Assembly: GCF_030651595.1 (NCBI RefSeq)
Contig: NZ_JAUSCH010000031.1
Span: forward strand, 1-36,866
Direction of reading: 5' to 3'
Length of the DNA stretch: 36,866 nucleotides
Source: Candidatus Oleimmundimicrobium sp.
Lineage (GTDB): Bacteria > Actinomycetota > Aquicultoria > UBA3085 > Oleimmundimicrobiaceae
Shown here: one piece after another, positions 7,916-17,325 of the stretch
How positions within the stretch are numbered: position 1 is the first letter of the stretch
Layout: the number at the start of each line of letters is the position of its first letter
Notes under the pieces: generated by a model
Seen by the model: the letters and a program-made list of their open reading frames with translations, nothing else
What the model was told of the DNA's origin: nothing
Database searches by the model: none
Translations under genes and position numbers: made by a program

Positions 7916-10900
7916 TTACTCACCCCACAGTTGCGAAGGATACCTATTAAGCTCAACAGCAAAATCTCTATTCTTTAGTTGCATTTTTAATACCTCACTC
8001 TTAAAAACATCGACTATTTGTTCCCCCATATCAGCCCCGGGGGTAGTATCATATTTTAAAAACGCCTCGTTTCTCTGGCTGTATTCATCGGCAAAATCTA
8101 TCCAGCCCTGTTTCGCCTTACCTTCTGAACCCTCTACAATCTCATCTAAAAACTTTTCCGTCTTTTGGCGATAAACAAATCTCATCTGTTTTCTATATGC
8201 TCGATACCAAGGGTCGGAATAGTTACGGTCAACCGCTTCTCTAATTTCTTCGAGTTTTTCGTCATACTCTCTCTGGTTAGAAATAATCTCTTTACCAGCA
8301 GAAATACCAGATAAAAATTCTGAATATGATTTTCTGGTATAAAAAGGGACTTCTTCTTCTGATAAAGCCCCGAAATATCTTCCTTGTTCTTTTTCTAAAA
8401 GATACGTCTTTAGTTCTTTATCAGACATTTTGATCATTTTCTCTGCTTCTTTTCTCTGTGTTTCTTGAGCAGAAACATCTCCTGGCTCGAAATAAATATC
8501 GCTCTCTTTTAGTTTTGCGAGAGATTCTTCTTCGCCTTTTATGAATCTACCCTTTAGGGTTCTCTTGATTTTTGCTTGCACTTCTTCGGATTTAAGAAGC
8601 TTCCGGCCTTCTTCGCTTTGCTCTAAAACTTCTACCTTATATCTATCTTTAACATCATTAATAGTTCTCTCGATTAACTTCTTTTTTTCTTCATCGCCTA
8701 AAATCTTGTATTCTGATGTGTTTATAACACTAGCTGCGGTTTTGGCAATCTCTTTGCCAGTCTTTTCTTTCAACCATTCATATTCTTTACTATTTAACCC
8801 CAGACCAAATACTGATGTACTTGGGAACCCTAGCGTTGTTTTTAGTCTTGATAATTCTTTTTCTAGGGAGGGGTAATCTTTTGTCTCGAAGGGAACTTTT
8901 TCATCAAAATACGCTCTGCCGGCCTTAGTTTTAGCTGGCCCCAGAAGAAATGATTTTGCAGTTTCAACCGGAGCTCTATCAACCCGATATAGAGATTTTC
9001 CGGCTTCACTAAACACGCCACCCTTCATTTGCTCTTCTATTGCTCCGTATATTCTGTAAAACTGGACACCACCAGGGATTTTGGCAGCAGAAGTTCCGTA
9101 TGTAATAAGTTGTCGTCTTAGCTTTTTAGAATCTCCCGTTTCAATTAATTCCTTAAACCCTGTCCAGGTGTCTGTAATTAAACTTGCTAAAACTATTGGG
9201 TTTCTCTCTTGGAACCATTGGCCGGCAATCGGTATCGCTGATGCAATTTTCCAGGGTCTCCTGCCTGTTAATCTCTCAATCCCAGCGTTCATTACCATCG
9301 CTACGGCTATTAAAGTAAGCCCTATTTTAACTCGCTCATTTACAGTTCTAGGAGAACCAACTGCCCCTTTTACCTCTTTTACGGTGTTATATAACTCAAA
9401 AGAAAAGGTCTGCCAGGGGGCCCCTGCCTTGATTACGCTACTTCTTAAAAGCCCTGGTAAATCTTCTTTGTTATACATTGATTGGGTAAAAGCCCCACCA
9501 TCAGAAGCAAATGCCCTTAGGTCTTTGCCTTTTAACCCTCGTTTCTGCCCTTGTGAGTAAGCAGCAGACGCAGACCAACCGGTTAAATGATACTCGATAA
9601 CATCACCTAAATATGTTCCCACCGTTTCCATCGTTTCCAAAGGGGTTCGTCTGTCGAGTTTCAAAGGAATCTCTAAATCCTGATACATCAACCGACCTTG
9701 TTTCCGGCTCTTAGTAAATAAACTGTAATAGTTCTTGTGAACCTCGTTTCGCCAACCCTTAGATACAAACCATTTTATAGCTGTCGGAGAAAGGATATGT
9801 TGTTGGTATCTTGCCATAGTTAAACCGGAACTTGATGTTTGGATAGTTAGGTTCCAGGCAAAATTAAAAGGGAATACGGCTCTATGGAGAATCCTTCTCG
9901 CCGAGTCTATCGCCTTTTTTTGCTTGTGTGTGATTTTAAATGTTCTATCCCAAGTGGAACTCAACCCACCATAACTCTCAACTGCCCAGTTCTCAAAATA
10001 AGCAGCCGTGTTATCCAGCCCTTTTGTTTTCAAAACCTCGACGTGGGCTTTAGTGTTTTGGACAATAGGGGTGTTATAAATATCAGACATCATTGTATGG
10101 ACATAACTGTCATAAACTTTGTCAAAATCTTTTTCATACGTTCTTAATTTGTTCTTCCTGGCTTCTGCGTGAGGGTTGAATGGTGCATTGGGTTTTATAT
10201 AATCAGGAATATATTTATCTTTTACAATCTCATGTGGTTTGACCTTTAACCCGAACAACTGGTTCCAGGTATTTGATTCCTGCATGTGAGGCATATAATT
10301 CTCAATATAATCCATCGCTTTCTTGCCCATGGCAACTCTTTCGGTATTAACTAACTCTCTTAATCCATCTAAAACTTTTCTGGTTTCTTGGGCAAAACCG
10401 ACATATTTTTCTTCCGCTTTAAGTTTTTTGGCTAATAATGCTGTGTCTTTATTAACATCTGCACCCGATATTCTTTCTAACACTTCACCAGCTTTTATGC
10501 TGTCTTTTTTACCTTTGAGTCCATACTTCTTTTTTAGTTTTATCCGTTTGCCTACATAATCTTCCTCTGTAAAATCCCTAGCCATTTTTGTATGACGAGC
10601 CGGTTCTAAAATATTCTTATAAATCGGGCCACGATACCCTTCTTCTATCTTCACTTGGTCAGCGGTTAGGGCTGCCCTGGTGGGGTCTAGGGTATTTTGG
10701 TGGCTGAGCTTTAAATCTTTGAAATTATCATACATCGCAAATTCTTCTGATACCGCAAACCCTGATTTCGGGCGGATAGCGGGAACTATTTTACCGCCTT
10801 TTGTAACCCTGAAAGCTATGCCAGCGTCTCTGGTTTCTTGGATAATTAAATCTTTGGCTACGTTCTGTGCTTCTTTTTTGGTTTTATAAGTTTGGGGATA

Positions 10901-13045
10901 ATACCCTTCCCCTATACCTTTTTTAATTCTATAAAAACTTTCGTCTTTGACCTGTTCAGCAACAGGTTTTTGATACTGCGGTAAACTGTTAACAAATTGG
11001 TCGATGCTTTTCGACTGGTAAGCCCCTTCGCTCATTATCGCGAATTTCTCGCCTGTCATGGGTTCTTTTATCTTCTCAACAACCTCTGTTTTGGTGGCTT
11101 GGTTGTAGAAGTCGGTAAGTTGGGATTTGGCAGTAAGTTGTGCCTGTTCTGCTGTAATCATTTTCTTCCCATCAAAAAACTCAATCTTTATACCTTTAGA
11201 TTTCGCCAAATTTACAATCTCATCTAATTTTCCAGAAATCAAATCAGACGCAACTTGTGGATGTGAAGTATTCAGCCCTATGGCTTTTATTGATTTCCCC
11301 GAAACTGGTCTTGAAAAAACAGTTTCTGCCTCACCTCCTAACCTTTCGCCAGGTATTAAACTATATGGAGTTCCTTTATGTCCAATCGCTTTTTCATCTA
11401 AAATCAAGCGATAAGGCGAATCCGCATACCTACTGAAATTATCAAAATCCCTCGTAACGCTTACTACTGGTTTTTTTTGAAACATAACTTTTGAAAGTTT
11501 AATTTCTCCACTTTCTAAAATACCTTTTAATCCAGTTAAGCTCGTATCGTGATATAATGGATTACCTCCAGCACCAACTATTTCTTTTATTACAGGCGGT
11601 CTTTTTATATTTACAAACTCCTCCGCACTCTTATACTTCCTTGCTTCAATTGCCAATGGTTGTAATTCTTTAGAGATACCTTCTGGTGTTCTGGGTGCGT
11701 CTTTTAACCCTGCTGTTTCTACTCTCTCACCCATAAGCCCAAGGACAATAGGTTCCGTTAGTTTGCCGAATTCAAGCATATCTTTAATAGAGTGAAGTTT
11801 AGCCACTTCTTTGGGGTCTGTTTTGATTTTGTCAAGATTCTCTTTTAACTGTTCTCCAATATTCATTTCTAATTTAGGGATTATGTTTTTAATAATAAAG
11901 CCAGATTCCTCATCGGTTAAACCTGCTTCTTTTAATTCACCATTGGTCTTATCGTAACCAACCAAAGAGAAAGCAGAAGAAGCCCCGCCAGCTAATATCG
12001 CACCCATAAGTGCAGCTTGACCAACATTTTCAGATAATCTTTGTTGTTTGTCTATGCCTATCTTCGACCATACATTTGAGCCAAACTCCTGTAACCCTTC
12101 CTGTAACGCTTCTGATGAACTTCTAATAACAAAACCCAATGCCTTAGAAGGGTATCTAGCCATTAAAAACTCTAACCCGATTGCCTCTAACGCTCCTTCT
12201 GTTACAGCAGCGGCCCCACCTAAAGCAGCTGCCTTCCCAACCGAGACATCGGCTTCTCTAGCTTCCTGATATTTACCCGTTCCAGCCAGCCAGCCAAAGA
12301 GTAAAACAGGGGTTGTGCTACCACCCGTTAAGGCGTGTAACCCTACCGCTGCTCCTAAGCTCGCTGCCCCCGACCCTAAATTAAACAAGAAAGATTCGAG
12401 TTTATCATCACCTTTAGGTTTACCGGGTAAGTTCTCAAGATATTCTTTATTTTCCTTGATTATCTCTTTTCCGTATTCAGTTAATTTAGAAGATTTAGAA
12501 GGGTCTTTCTCGATCCAGTTCTTTTCTTTATCGCTCCACTCATACTTGTCTAAACCCAGTTTTTCCCCTATCTCCCCCATCGCCCTTAATTCTGCTCCGT
12601 AATGATGCTTCACGTTCAAGGTGGCATAAGCAAGCCCTTTAGCAGGTGCAGTTAGCCATTCTTTCCAGGGTTTTATTGATTCAGGAATATTGCTCGGCCA
12701 AATATCGTGGCTTGTCTCAATAGGAATAGAGGACATAGTAAGACCCAATGCCAACCCCGGGTCCATTTTCCTCCCGTAATAACTTTGGTGGGATAAATCA
12801 AATGCCTCTAATCTCCTATTAAAATCAGCAATAGATTTAGGCGTAGTAAGTTTCTTTACTTCCCTATCCATAGAGGGTAGGGAAAGGGGTTTTGCTTCCC
12901 TTTCCCTTTGCGGAGGATGAGAGGGTTGGGTAAATCGTTTCATTTCATCAAATTTTGTTTTACCGAGATACCCTATCTTCTTCGGGTTTGTCGATGGTAT
13001 CGCTCGGCTTAGGGCGTTCGTTATCTGCCCCTCCAGTTTCCACAT
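7916..13045 (-). CDS. Giant 1709-residue virion/ejection protein with ART-like segment
   Basis: The protein takes 14% of the genome. Residues about 220-360 are rich in Gly/Ala with hydrophobic runs (GAASLGAAVGLHAL and later AALMGAILAGGASS), typical of membrane-active ejection proteins. Around residue 498 there is YHDTSLTGLKGILESGEI, followed about 20 residues on by VVSVTRDFDNFSRY, which resembles the H-x-T/S and Y/R strands of ADP-ribosyltransferases found in phage polyvalent proteins. Residues 1060-1320 contain a helical domain with further hydrophobic stretches. The C-terminal 350 residues are coiled-coil-rich. There is no lytic motif I can identify. A start at 13045 lies inside the upstream 142-residue gene. 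Role in DNA ejection is inferred from size, position and composition. Confidence 0.8.
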   Translation of the reverse strand: MWKLEGQITNALSRAIPSTNPKKIGYLGKTKFDEMKRFTQPSHPPQREREAKPLSLPSMDREVKKLTTPKSIADFNRRLEAFDLSHQSYYGRKMDPGLALGLTMSSIPIETSHDIWPSNIPESIKPWKEWLTAPAKGLAYATLNVKHHYGAELRAMGEIGEKLGLDKYEWSDKEKNWIEKDPSKSSKLTEYGKEIIKENKEYLENLPGKPKGDDKLESFLFNLGSGAASLGAAVGLHALTGGSTTPVLLFGWLAGTGKYQEAREADVSVGKAAALGGAAAVTEGALEAIGLEFLMARYPSKALGFVIRSSSEALQEGLQEFGSNVWSKIGIDKQQRLSENVGQAALMGAILAGGASSAFSLVGYDKTNGELKEAGLTDEESGFIIKNIIPKLEMNIGEQLKENLDKIKTDPKEVAKLHSIKDMLEFGKLTEPIVLGLMGERVETAGLKDAPRTPEGISKELQPLAIEARKYKSAEEFVNIKRPPVIKEIVGAGGNPLYHDTSLTGLKGILESGEIKLSKVMFQKKPVVSVTRDFDNFSRYADSPYRLILDEKAIGHKGTPYSLIPGERLGGEAETVFSRPVSGKSIKAIGLNTSHPQVASDLISGKLDEIVNLAKSKGIKIEFFDGKKMITAEQAQLTAKSQLTDFYNQATKTEVVEKIKEPMTGEKFAIMSEGAYQSKSIDQFVNSLPQYQKPVAEQVKDESFYRIKKGIGEGYYPQTYKTKKEAQNVAKDLIIQETRDAGIAFRVTKGGKIVPAIRPKSGFAVSEEFAMYDNFKDLKLSHQNTLDPTRAALTADQVKIEEGYRGPIYKNILEPARHTKMARDFTEEDYVGKRIKLKKKYGLKGKKDSIKAGEVLERISGADVNKDTALLAKKLKAEEKYVGFAQETRKVLDGLRELVNTERVAMGKKAMDYIENYMPHMQESNTWNQLFGLKVKPHEIVKDKYIPDYIKPNAPFNPHAEARKNKLRTYEKDFDKVYDSYVHTMMSDIYNTPIVQNTKAHVEVLKTKGLDNTAAYFENWAVESYGGLSSTWDRTFKITHKQKKAIDSARRILHRAVFPFNFAWNLTIQTSSSGLTMARYQQHILSPTAIKWFVSKGWRNEVHKNYYSLFTKSRKQGRLMYQDLEIPLKLDRRTPLETMETVGTYLGDVIEYHLTGWSASAAYSQGQKRGLKGKDLRAFASDGGAFTQSMYNKEDLPGLLRSSVIKAGAPWQTFSFELYNTVKEVKGAVGSPRTVNERVKIGLTLIAVAMVMNAGIERLTGRRPWKIASAIPIAGQWFQERNPIVLASLITDTWTGFKELIETGDSKKLRRQLITYGTSAAKIPGGVQFYRIYGAIEEQMKGGVFSEAGKSLYRVDRAPVETAKSFLLGPAKTKAGRAYFDEKVPFETKDYPSLEKELSRLKTTLGFPSTSVFGLGLNSKEYEWLKEKTGKEIAKTAASVINTSEYKILGDEEKKKLIERTINDVKDRYKVEVLEQSEEGRKLLKSEEVQAKIKRTLKGRFIKGEEESLAKLKESDIYFEPGDVSAQETQRKEAEKMIKMSDKELKTYLLEKEQGRYFGALSEEEVPFYTRKSYSEFLSGISAGKEIISNQREYDEKLEEIREAVDRNYSDPWYRAYRKQMRFVYRQKTEKFLDEIVEGSEGKAKQGWIDFADEYSQRNEAFLKYDTTPGADMGEQIVDVFKSEVLKMQLKNRDFAVELNRYPSQLWGE

Positions 13046-13388
13046 TTATATCTCCTTTATATTTCCTTAAATCATTTATAGCTGCTTCAAAATATTCCAT
13101 TGCTAAATCAGATGCTCCGGGTGTTTCTGCTACCTGCCGCCACATCTCCGCTCGATATAAAGCGTTCTGTTGTTCTCTTGGTATGTCAGCCATTGGGTCT
13201 GGCTGGAACGTGTCTGCTTCGAGCTGTGGTTGCCCCTGTGTCGATTGTGGTTGAGAGGGTTGCTGTCTTAAAAGATGTTCGGGAGGCGTTTGAAACCCGC
13301 CACCGCCACCGATAGGTACTCTCGACCGCATTTCTTGTATTTTTTTACCTTGCCCGTATTCTTTTGCCTGGGATAAAGGGTCTATCAT
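12960..13388 (-). CDS. Hypothetical 142-residue Pro/Gln-rich head-module protein
   Basis: Start ATG at 13388 overlaps the stop of the 45-residue gene (ATGA) and has AGGAGG six bases upstream. Residues 25-65 are low complexity (Gly, Pro, Gln), and residues 70-115 form a likely helical hairpin ending LAMEYFEAAINDLRKYKG. The last 25 residues are charged and overlap the giant gene by 86 bases. There is no recognised family. Small proteins between portal and ejection genes may be head-completion or ejection-complex adaptors. Confidence 0.65.
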   Translation of the reverse strand: MIDPLSQAKEYGQGKKIQEMRSRVPIGGGGGFQTPPEHLLRQQPSQPQSTQGQPQLEADTFQPDPMADIPREQQNALYRAEMWRQVAETPGASDLAMEYFEAAINDLRKYKGDINVETGGADNERPKPSDTIDKPEEDRVSR

Positions 13389-13522
13389 TTTATCCTCCTG
13401 TGCGTTTCCATTTGCCTAACTCTTGCTTCGGCTTTCTTTTTTGAAGAATATACTTTGGGATACCAACCGGTTGAATTGCCTCTTTTAATCTTATACCCGG
13501 CATTAGTTTTTCTTATAGGCAT
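13385..13522 (-). CDS. Small basic 45-residue protein between portal and head genes
   Basis: This short gene starts at an ATG that overlaps the portal stop codon (TAATG) and ends by overlapping the next ATG (ATGA), so the three genes are translationally chained. The product (MPIRKTNAGYKIKRGNSTGW at its start) is very basic, with a GWYPKVYSSKKKAEARVRQME region that looks like a three-strand sheet plus helix. That size and arrangement resembles small DNA-binding arm-type domains, but I do not recognise a specific family. Perfect packing between its neighbours is the main evidence that it is real. Confidence 0.7.
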   Translation of the reverse strand: MPIRKTNAGYKIKRGNSTGWYPKVYSSKKKAEARVRQMETHRRIK

Positions 13523-15105
13523 TACATCGCCCCTTTTTCGGTTGCGTAAGCTGCCTGTTCAATCTCTTCTGGTGTTCCTTGCTGTTGCCCTTGAACTTCG
13601 CCCGCGAGGGATTGAGCCATTTGCATCATCTTTAACTCTCGCTGTCGGTCGGTGGCTAACCGTCTCAATTCTTCGGCGGCGTCTATGCCGGGTATCTTCT
13701 CCTGGACACTTTGAGTTGAAATAATCTTCTGGCCGTGAAGTTGTAAAAGATTGACTATTCTGGTCGGTATGTCTACCCCAAGAGCGTAGAACTCTAAATT
13801 ATGAATAAAATCATCGGGAATATCTTGCGGCTCATAATGGAATACGAAATCCTGTCCCGTTCCCTCTCCGCTAAAATGTTCAGGCACTTTGCCAACGGCT
13901 TTCTGTTTTGTCTTGCCGAATAATTGCTTTTCCATCTTTAAAGCGTATTCATCTATTTTTATCATATTAGCCCCAATAATTGATTGAGTGGTGGCCGCGT
14001 CTTGCGATACTCCGCCCAATGAAGCAGTCCAACCCTTGCCTGTTACCGTTCCCGATGAAATTGGGTAACCACTTGATTGGGGCGGGAAGTTAGACGCTTT
14101 TCTGAATAAGTCTTCTTGATGAGAGATATCCTGGATAGTAGAGGAGGGATTATCAACTTGAGAAACATAATAGACCCTGCCTCCTTGTTCAACCTCGATT
14201 ACCCCGGACTCCATATTCTCTATGCCTTCGGGAACTTTTCGGGGATTTTCAATAACGAGATGCGACTTAAGTTTTCTTCTTCTTTCTTCTGTCCCCATTA
14301 AAATCAGTTCATTTATATTTTCTAAGAGAGGTATCTCTTGGTAAATATCGGAAAGGCCGCCCACGCTACTTGCCCAGGGGTCGTGAATCGCGTTAGGGAT
14401 AATCCTGTTGGGATTGAACCCTAAGGAGTGGTGAACGCCTACTCCCGGTATCTTCTTGCCATTAGCAAAAACAAAGCGGTAATTATCGTCCCAGTATTCA
14501 GTTAAAGTAAATTTATCGCTGGTGCTGGTAACTTCACAAGCCGAGGCCTTCGGATACATCTTTAAGAGGTTCCTGCCCGGTATCTCGTCTATGTAAACAA
14601 CATATTCATATTCGTTTTTATTGGTGGATTTAGGGACGGCAAACCCGCTGGAAGGGTGTCTGGTAAAAATCATAATTTCTTTTTTCTCAAAATTGGGGAA
14701 TACTTGCACGGGGCATCTGCCGTAGATAGACATGCCCATCGCCATATCCCAAAGTTGTAAATCTATCGAGTTTCTTCGCCAATGAGAAAGAATAATCTTT
14801 TTAACAAATTCAGCCCAGAAAGGCCCGTCTTCGGGGGAGGGAATACCAACAGGGTCGGCTACCCGTATATCGGGCAAACTGCCTACCTGATTAATTTTAT
14901 CTCTTGCCTTAGCTTTAGCCAGATTAACAATTAACTTGCGTTGCTTAGAACTGGGGGCGTTCATAGATAAACATTGGTAAAGTTGTCCCGCAAAATTAGA
15001 CTCGAAAACAACATCGTGGACTATCTTATCGTGAGCCAAACGAGCCGTATATTCTTGACTTACCTGTATTTCCTCAATTATTCCTAACGCGTCTTTCTCG
15101 TTCAT
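13522..15105 (-). CDS. Portal protein
   Basis: A 527-residue portal is called from its place after the large terminase and from sequence features: an N-terminal helical region with VFESNFAGQLYQCLSMNAP, a wing region with beta strands (MIFTRHPSSGFAVPKS, YEYVVYIDEIPGRNLLKMYP), and a long C-terminal helical stem/clip with QLHGQKIISTQSVQEKIPGIDAAEELRRL. The frame opens at 15141, but the ATG at 15105 is preferred because AGGAGG lies seven bases upstream of it; the longer version would overlap the terminase. The portal forms the dodecameric DNA channel and packaging vertex. Confidence 0.85.
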   Translation of the reverse strand: MNEKDALGIIEEIQVSQEYTARLAHDKIVHDVVFESNFAGQLYQCLSMNAPSSKQRKLIVNLAKAKARDKINQVGSLPDIRVADPVGIPSPEDGPFWAEFVKKIILSHWRRNSIDLQLWDMAMGMSIYGRCPVQVFPNFEKKEIMIFTRHPSSGFAVPKSTNKNEYEYVVYIDEIPGRNLLKMYPKASACEVTSTSDKFTLTEYWDDNYRFVFANGKKIPGVGVHHSLGFNPNRIIPNAIHDPWASSVGGLSDIYQEIPLLENINELILMGTEERRRKLKSHLVIENPRKVPEGIENMESGVIEVEQGGRVYYVSQVDNPSSTIQDISHQEDLFRKASNFPPQSSGYPISSGTVTGKGWTASLGGVSQDAATTQSIIGANMIKIDEYALKMEKQLFGKTKQKAVGKVPEHFSGEGTGQDFVFHYEPQDIPDDFIHNLEFYALGVDIPTRIVNLLQLHGQKIISTQSVQEKIPGIDAAEELRRLATDRQRELKMMQMAQSLAGEVQGQQQGTPEEIEQAAYATEKGAM

Positions 15106-15116
15106 TTGTGTTCCTC

Positions 15117-16601
15117 CTAAATATAAGAACCCCTCAACCAACCGGGTAAAGTTCCAGGTATAATTCTCGGTGGGCTAATCGCTCTGGGAGCAACCGTTAT
15201 CGCCCCGGCGAGAGCTATAACCGAATCGGTGGTTAACTTTTTATCGTCCCGATGGTAAACCGCCAGTTCATCAATTAACTGTCGAATCTTCGGTATTCTT
15301 ACCTTGCCCCACTCTATGTGCCTGTCAATAATATTTCCTTCATCGTCTTCGATGGGTTGTCTGAAACAAAAAGCAAGCTCTAAATTGTTGATAAGTTCAT
15401 CTTTAGAAATTGTGTAACCCGAAAACTCTTTAGAACCCGAAGTAATCCGAACAGGTTTAGCCGGGACTCCCTTTTCTTCCATCGACTCCTGCAACGCTCC
15501 GCCTGTCGGGGAGGTGGCATCGTAATAGACCCAACCCATTTCGTAACGTTCACATTCCTGTTTCATCAATTTAAATATCTCGTTCCAGGAAGCCACATTC
15601 TGTTTATTGACCCTGGTATAATTAACTAAAGTATAAGGTACTTTGGTAATATCGAGAGTAACCCCGACTGTCCAATCCGTTTCAAAAGCCATATCCCAGA
15701 AAGAAACATACTTCCTGCCCCTTATTAACGGTCGTGTTCCGAACATAGTTCTGCGTCCGTTCGGCTCGGAGGGGAGTGTCTCATCGATAGCGTTCAACAG
15801 TTGGGCGGTCGAAAGAAGTTTCCCTAATCTCGGCAGAAACCTCCCGTAAAGAACCATCTCCCTTAAGTGGGGGTAATCCTCGTATTGTCTTTCCAGTTCT
15901 TTTATTTCGGCTCGGTTAAGATAAACATTGTCATAAGTCGAACCCTCGAAAAAAGTAATGTTCTCCGCGCCCGTCTTAGCTTTAGACCAAAGCTCTTCCA
16001 GCCAGGGGTCGGTCGATTCCTTAGGAGTTCCCACAAAATCAACAAAACCGCCTACACCCATTGTCCTGGGCTTAAGAACGGTGAAGTAAATATCGGGTAG
16101 GTCTTTGGCATAACCAACTTCATCAATGGTTATTAAACGGAAGGCCTCCCCTTCAACGTGCTTCCCTCTATCCTCCAAAGAAAAAAAGAAACATTTGGAA
16201 TTGTTAATAAACTCGATAGTCCTGGAATTACGGTCGATTCTTCTTACTAAAGCGTTAAAATAGGGTGATTGCCTGGTCAACCGTTCTATATTATCAAAGA
16301 CCTTCATGGCGGTAGTATATTCAAAAGAACAGTTCATCGTATTGTATTCAGCCGTAGCCCATTTAGCGTCTTTAGGTAGTCCTATTTTATGAACACAATA
16401 ATAAATATGTTTCTGGGCCAACCCTCTTGTCTTACCAAACCTATTTCCTGTGATAATCAAATTTATAGCGTTATTTCTTTTAATCATCTCCACTTGTTTC
16501 TCGTGGGGAGTTTCCAACAAAATCAGTGCGCCAAACTTCTCTATTTGCCCGCTACTCTTCTTCAATCTCTCCTTCAACTGTTTCTGAAATAGAAGGCTCA
16601 A
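15117..16601 (-). CDS. terL: Terminase large subunit
   Basis: The 494-residue packaging motor has an adenine-binding Q region (TPHEKQVEMI, 31-40), Walker A GNRFGKT (52-58), and Walker B LITIDE with D160 and E161. The C-terminal nuclease has acidic residues D303 (FWDMAFE), D361 (YYDATSP) and D459 (TTDSVIALA). All motor and nuclease residues are present. The first in-frame start codon after the frame opens is a TTG at 16601, with a weak GAGG site; other TTG codons at 16577, 16565 and nearby are possible, and the nearest ATG would remove the Q motif. So a non-AUG start, coupled to the small terminase by overlap, is likely. Confidence 0.93.
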   Translation of the reverse strand: MSLLFQKQLKERLKKSSGQIEKFGALILLETPHEKQVEMIKRNNAINLIITGNRFGKTRGLAQKHIYYCVHKIGLPKDAKWATAEYNTMNCSFEYTTAMKVFDNIERLTRQSPYFNALVRRIDRNSRTIEFINNSKCFFFSLEDRGKHVEGEAFRLITIDEVGYAKDLPDIYFTVLKPRTMGVGGFVDFVGTPKESTDPWLEELWSKAKTGAENITFFEGSTYDNVYLNRAEIKELERQYEDYPHLREMVLYGRFLPRLGKLLSTAQLLNAIDETLPSEPNGRRTMFGTRPLIRGRKYVSFWDMAFETDWTVGVTLDITKVPYTLVNYTRVNKQNVASWNEIFKLMKQECERYEMGWVYYDATSPTGGALQESMEEKGVPAKPVRITSGSKEFSGYTISKDELINNLELAFCFRQPIEDDEGNIIDRHIEWGKVRIPKIRQLIDELAVYHRDDKKLTTDSVIALAGAITVAPRAISPPRIIPGTLPGWLRGSYI

Positions 16602-17181
16602 TTACTTCACCCTCAATCGTCTTACTTCTCATCGTTTCCAACTGCACTTGTAATATCTCTTGCTCAAGCATGACTGTGGGTATCGCGCCCCTTATCTGGA
16701 TAGCCCTAAGACCTTCAGTAACAGTCGGGGTCTTAGTCCCCGCGTAGACTTTCTCAAAGGCCTTATCGGCTATCATGTCCAGTTTACCAATAACAGACAT
16801 ATCCCTTAAAGCCAGCTTGGCCCTCTGATTGTCAATCTCCATGTTTTTCAAATCCGGGAAGTTTTTGTTCATGTGTTTATGTTTATGTCTCCAAAGATTA
16901 GCCGGAGATAAAGGTTTAGCCGAAAAGAGGTTGTGGTGATTAGCCCAACGAACAATATCGGCATCTATGAAGAGCGGTTCAAAACCAGTGATAGTGATTA
17001 AATCCTCAATTAGCCCCCGATAATAAGAAGCGCACAGCTTACACTTCGGTCCGGTGTAACTAAAATCCCTTCCGTTATCAACCCAGCTTTTTGGGTCAGG
17101 TTGTTCAGGAAAGGTCTTTTTAAAAGAACTATAAGATAATCCGTTTACTTCTTTTTGTTCGCTTAATGAAGGTCTACCCAT
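16552..17181 (-). CDS. Probable terminase small subunit
   Basis: The first late gene, 209 residues, is 50 bases overlapped with the large terminase. It has a Cys pair (CKLC at 47-50), an IDADIVRWANHHNLF helix pair with a HTH-like turn, a basic WRHKHKHM segment near residue 96, helices in the middle that could oligomerise, and an acidic tail. This fits small terminases that bind pac/cos DNA and recruit the motor, although no family is obvious. The ATG at 17181 has GAGAGG nine bases upstream. The assignment rests mainly on order. Confidence 0.7.
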   Translation of the reverse strand: MGRPSLSEQKEVNGLSYSSFKKTFPEQPDPKSWVDNGRDFSYTGPKCKLCASYYRGLIEDLITITGFEPLFIDADIVRWANHHNLFSAKPLSPANLWRHKHKHMNKNFPDLKNMEIDNQRAKLALRDMSVIGKLDMIADKAFEKVYAGTKTPTVTEGLRAIQIRGAIPTVMLEQEILQVQLETMRSKTIEGEVIEPSISETVEGEIEEE

Positions 17182-17241
17182 ATAGAAATACCTCTCTGTT
17201 GTTTAACTAAAATAGTGAAAATTCATTTGGGTTTAACACCT

Positions 17242-17270
17242 ATTATAAAACTTTTCCATTTTTAAACACC
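17242..17270 (-). promoter_or_regulatory. Late operon promoter
   Basis: On the minus strand a perfect TATAAT lies at 17247-17242, about 60 bases upstream of the small terminase ATG. No good -35 hexamer is found 16-18 bases upstream (best TGTTTA-like), so an activator may be needed. It is the only consensus -10 between the control region and the late genes. Confidence 0.6.
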
Positions 17271-17297
17271 CCGGGTCTCAATACTGATTATTAGCCA

Positions 17298-17325
17298 CCC
17301 ATACCCCATACCCCTACCCCATACC
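17298..17325 (-). promoter_or_regulatory. G-quadruplex motif and C-rich iteron upstream of the late promoter
   Basis: The plus strand has C runs of 3, 4, 4, 4 and 2 separated by ATA, ATA, TA and ATA, so the minus strand reads four G runs with loops of 3, 3 and 2 bases, a canonical quadruplex motif. The 14-base core CCCTACCCCATACC (17312-17325) is repeated exactly at 22976-22989 inside the replication initiator gene. It may be an initiator- or host-protein-binding site linking replication to late transcription. Confidence 0.6.

Noticed and set aside
9081-9560. 159-residue plus-strand frame and similar frames within 8541-12602
   Set aside because: They are antisense shadows of the giant gene, with no ribosome sites and low-complexity translations.
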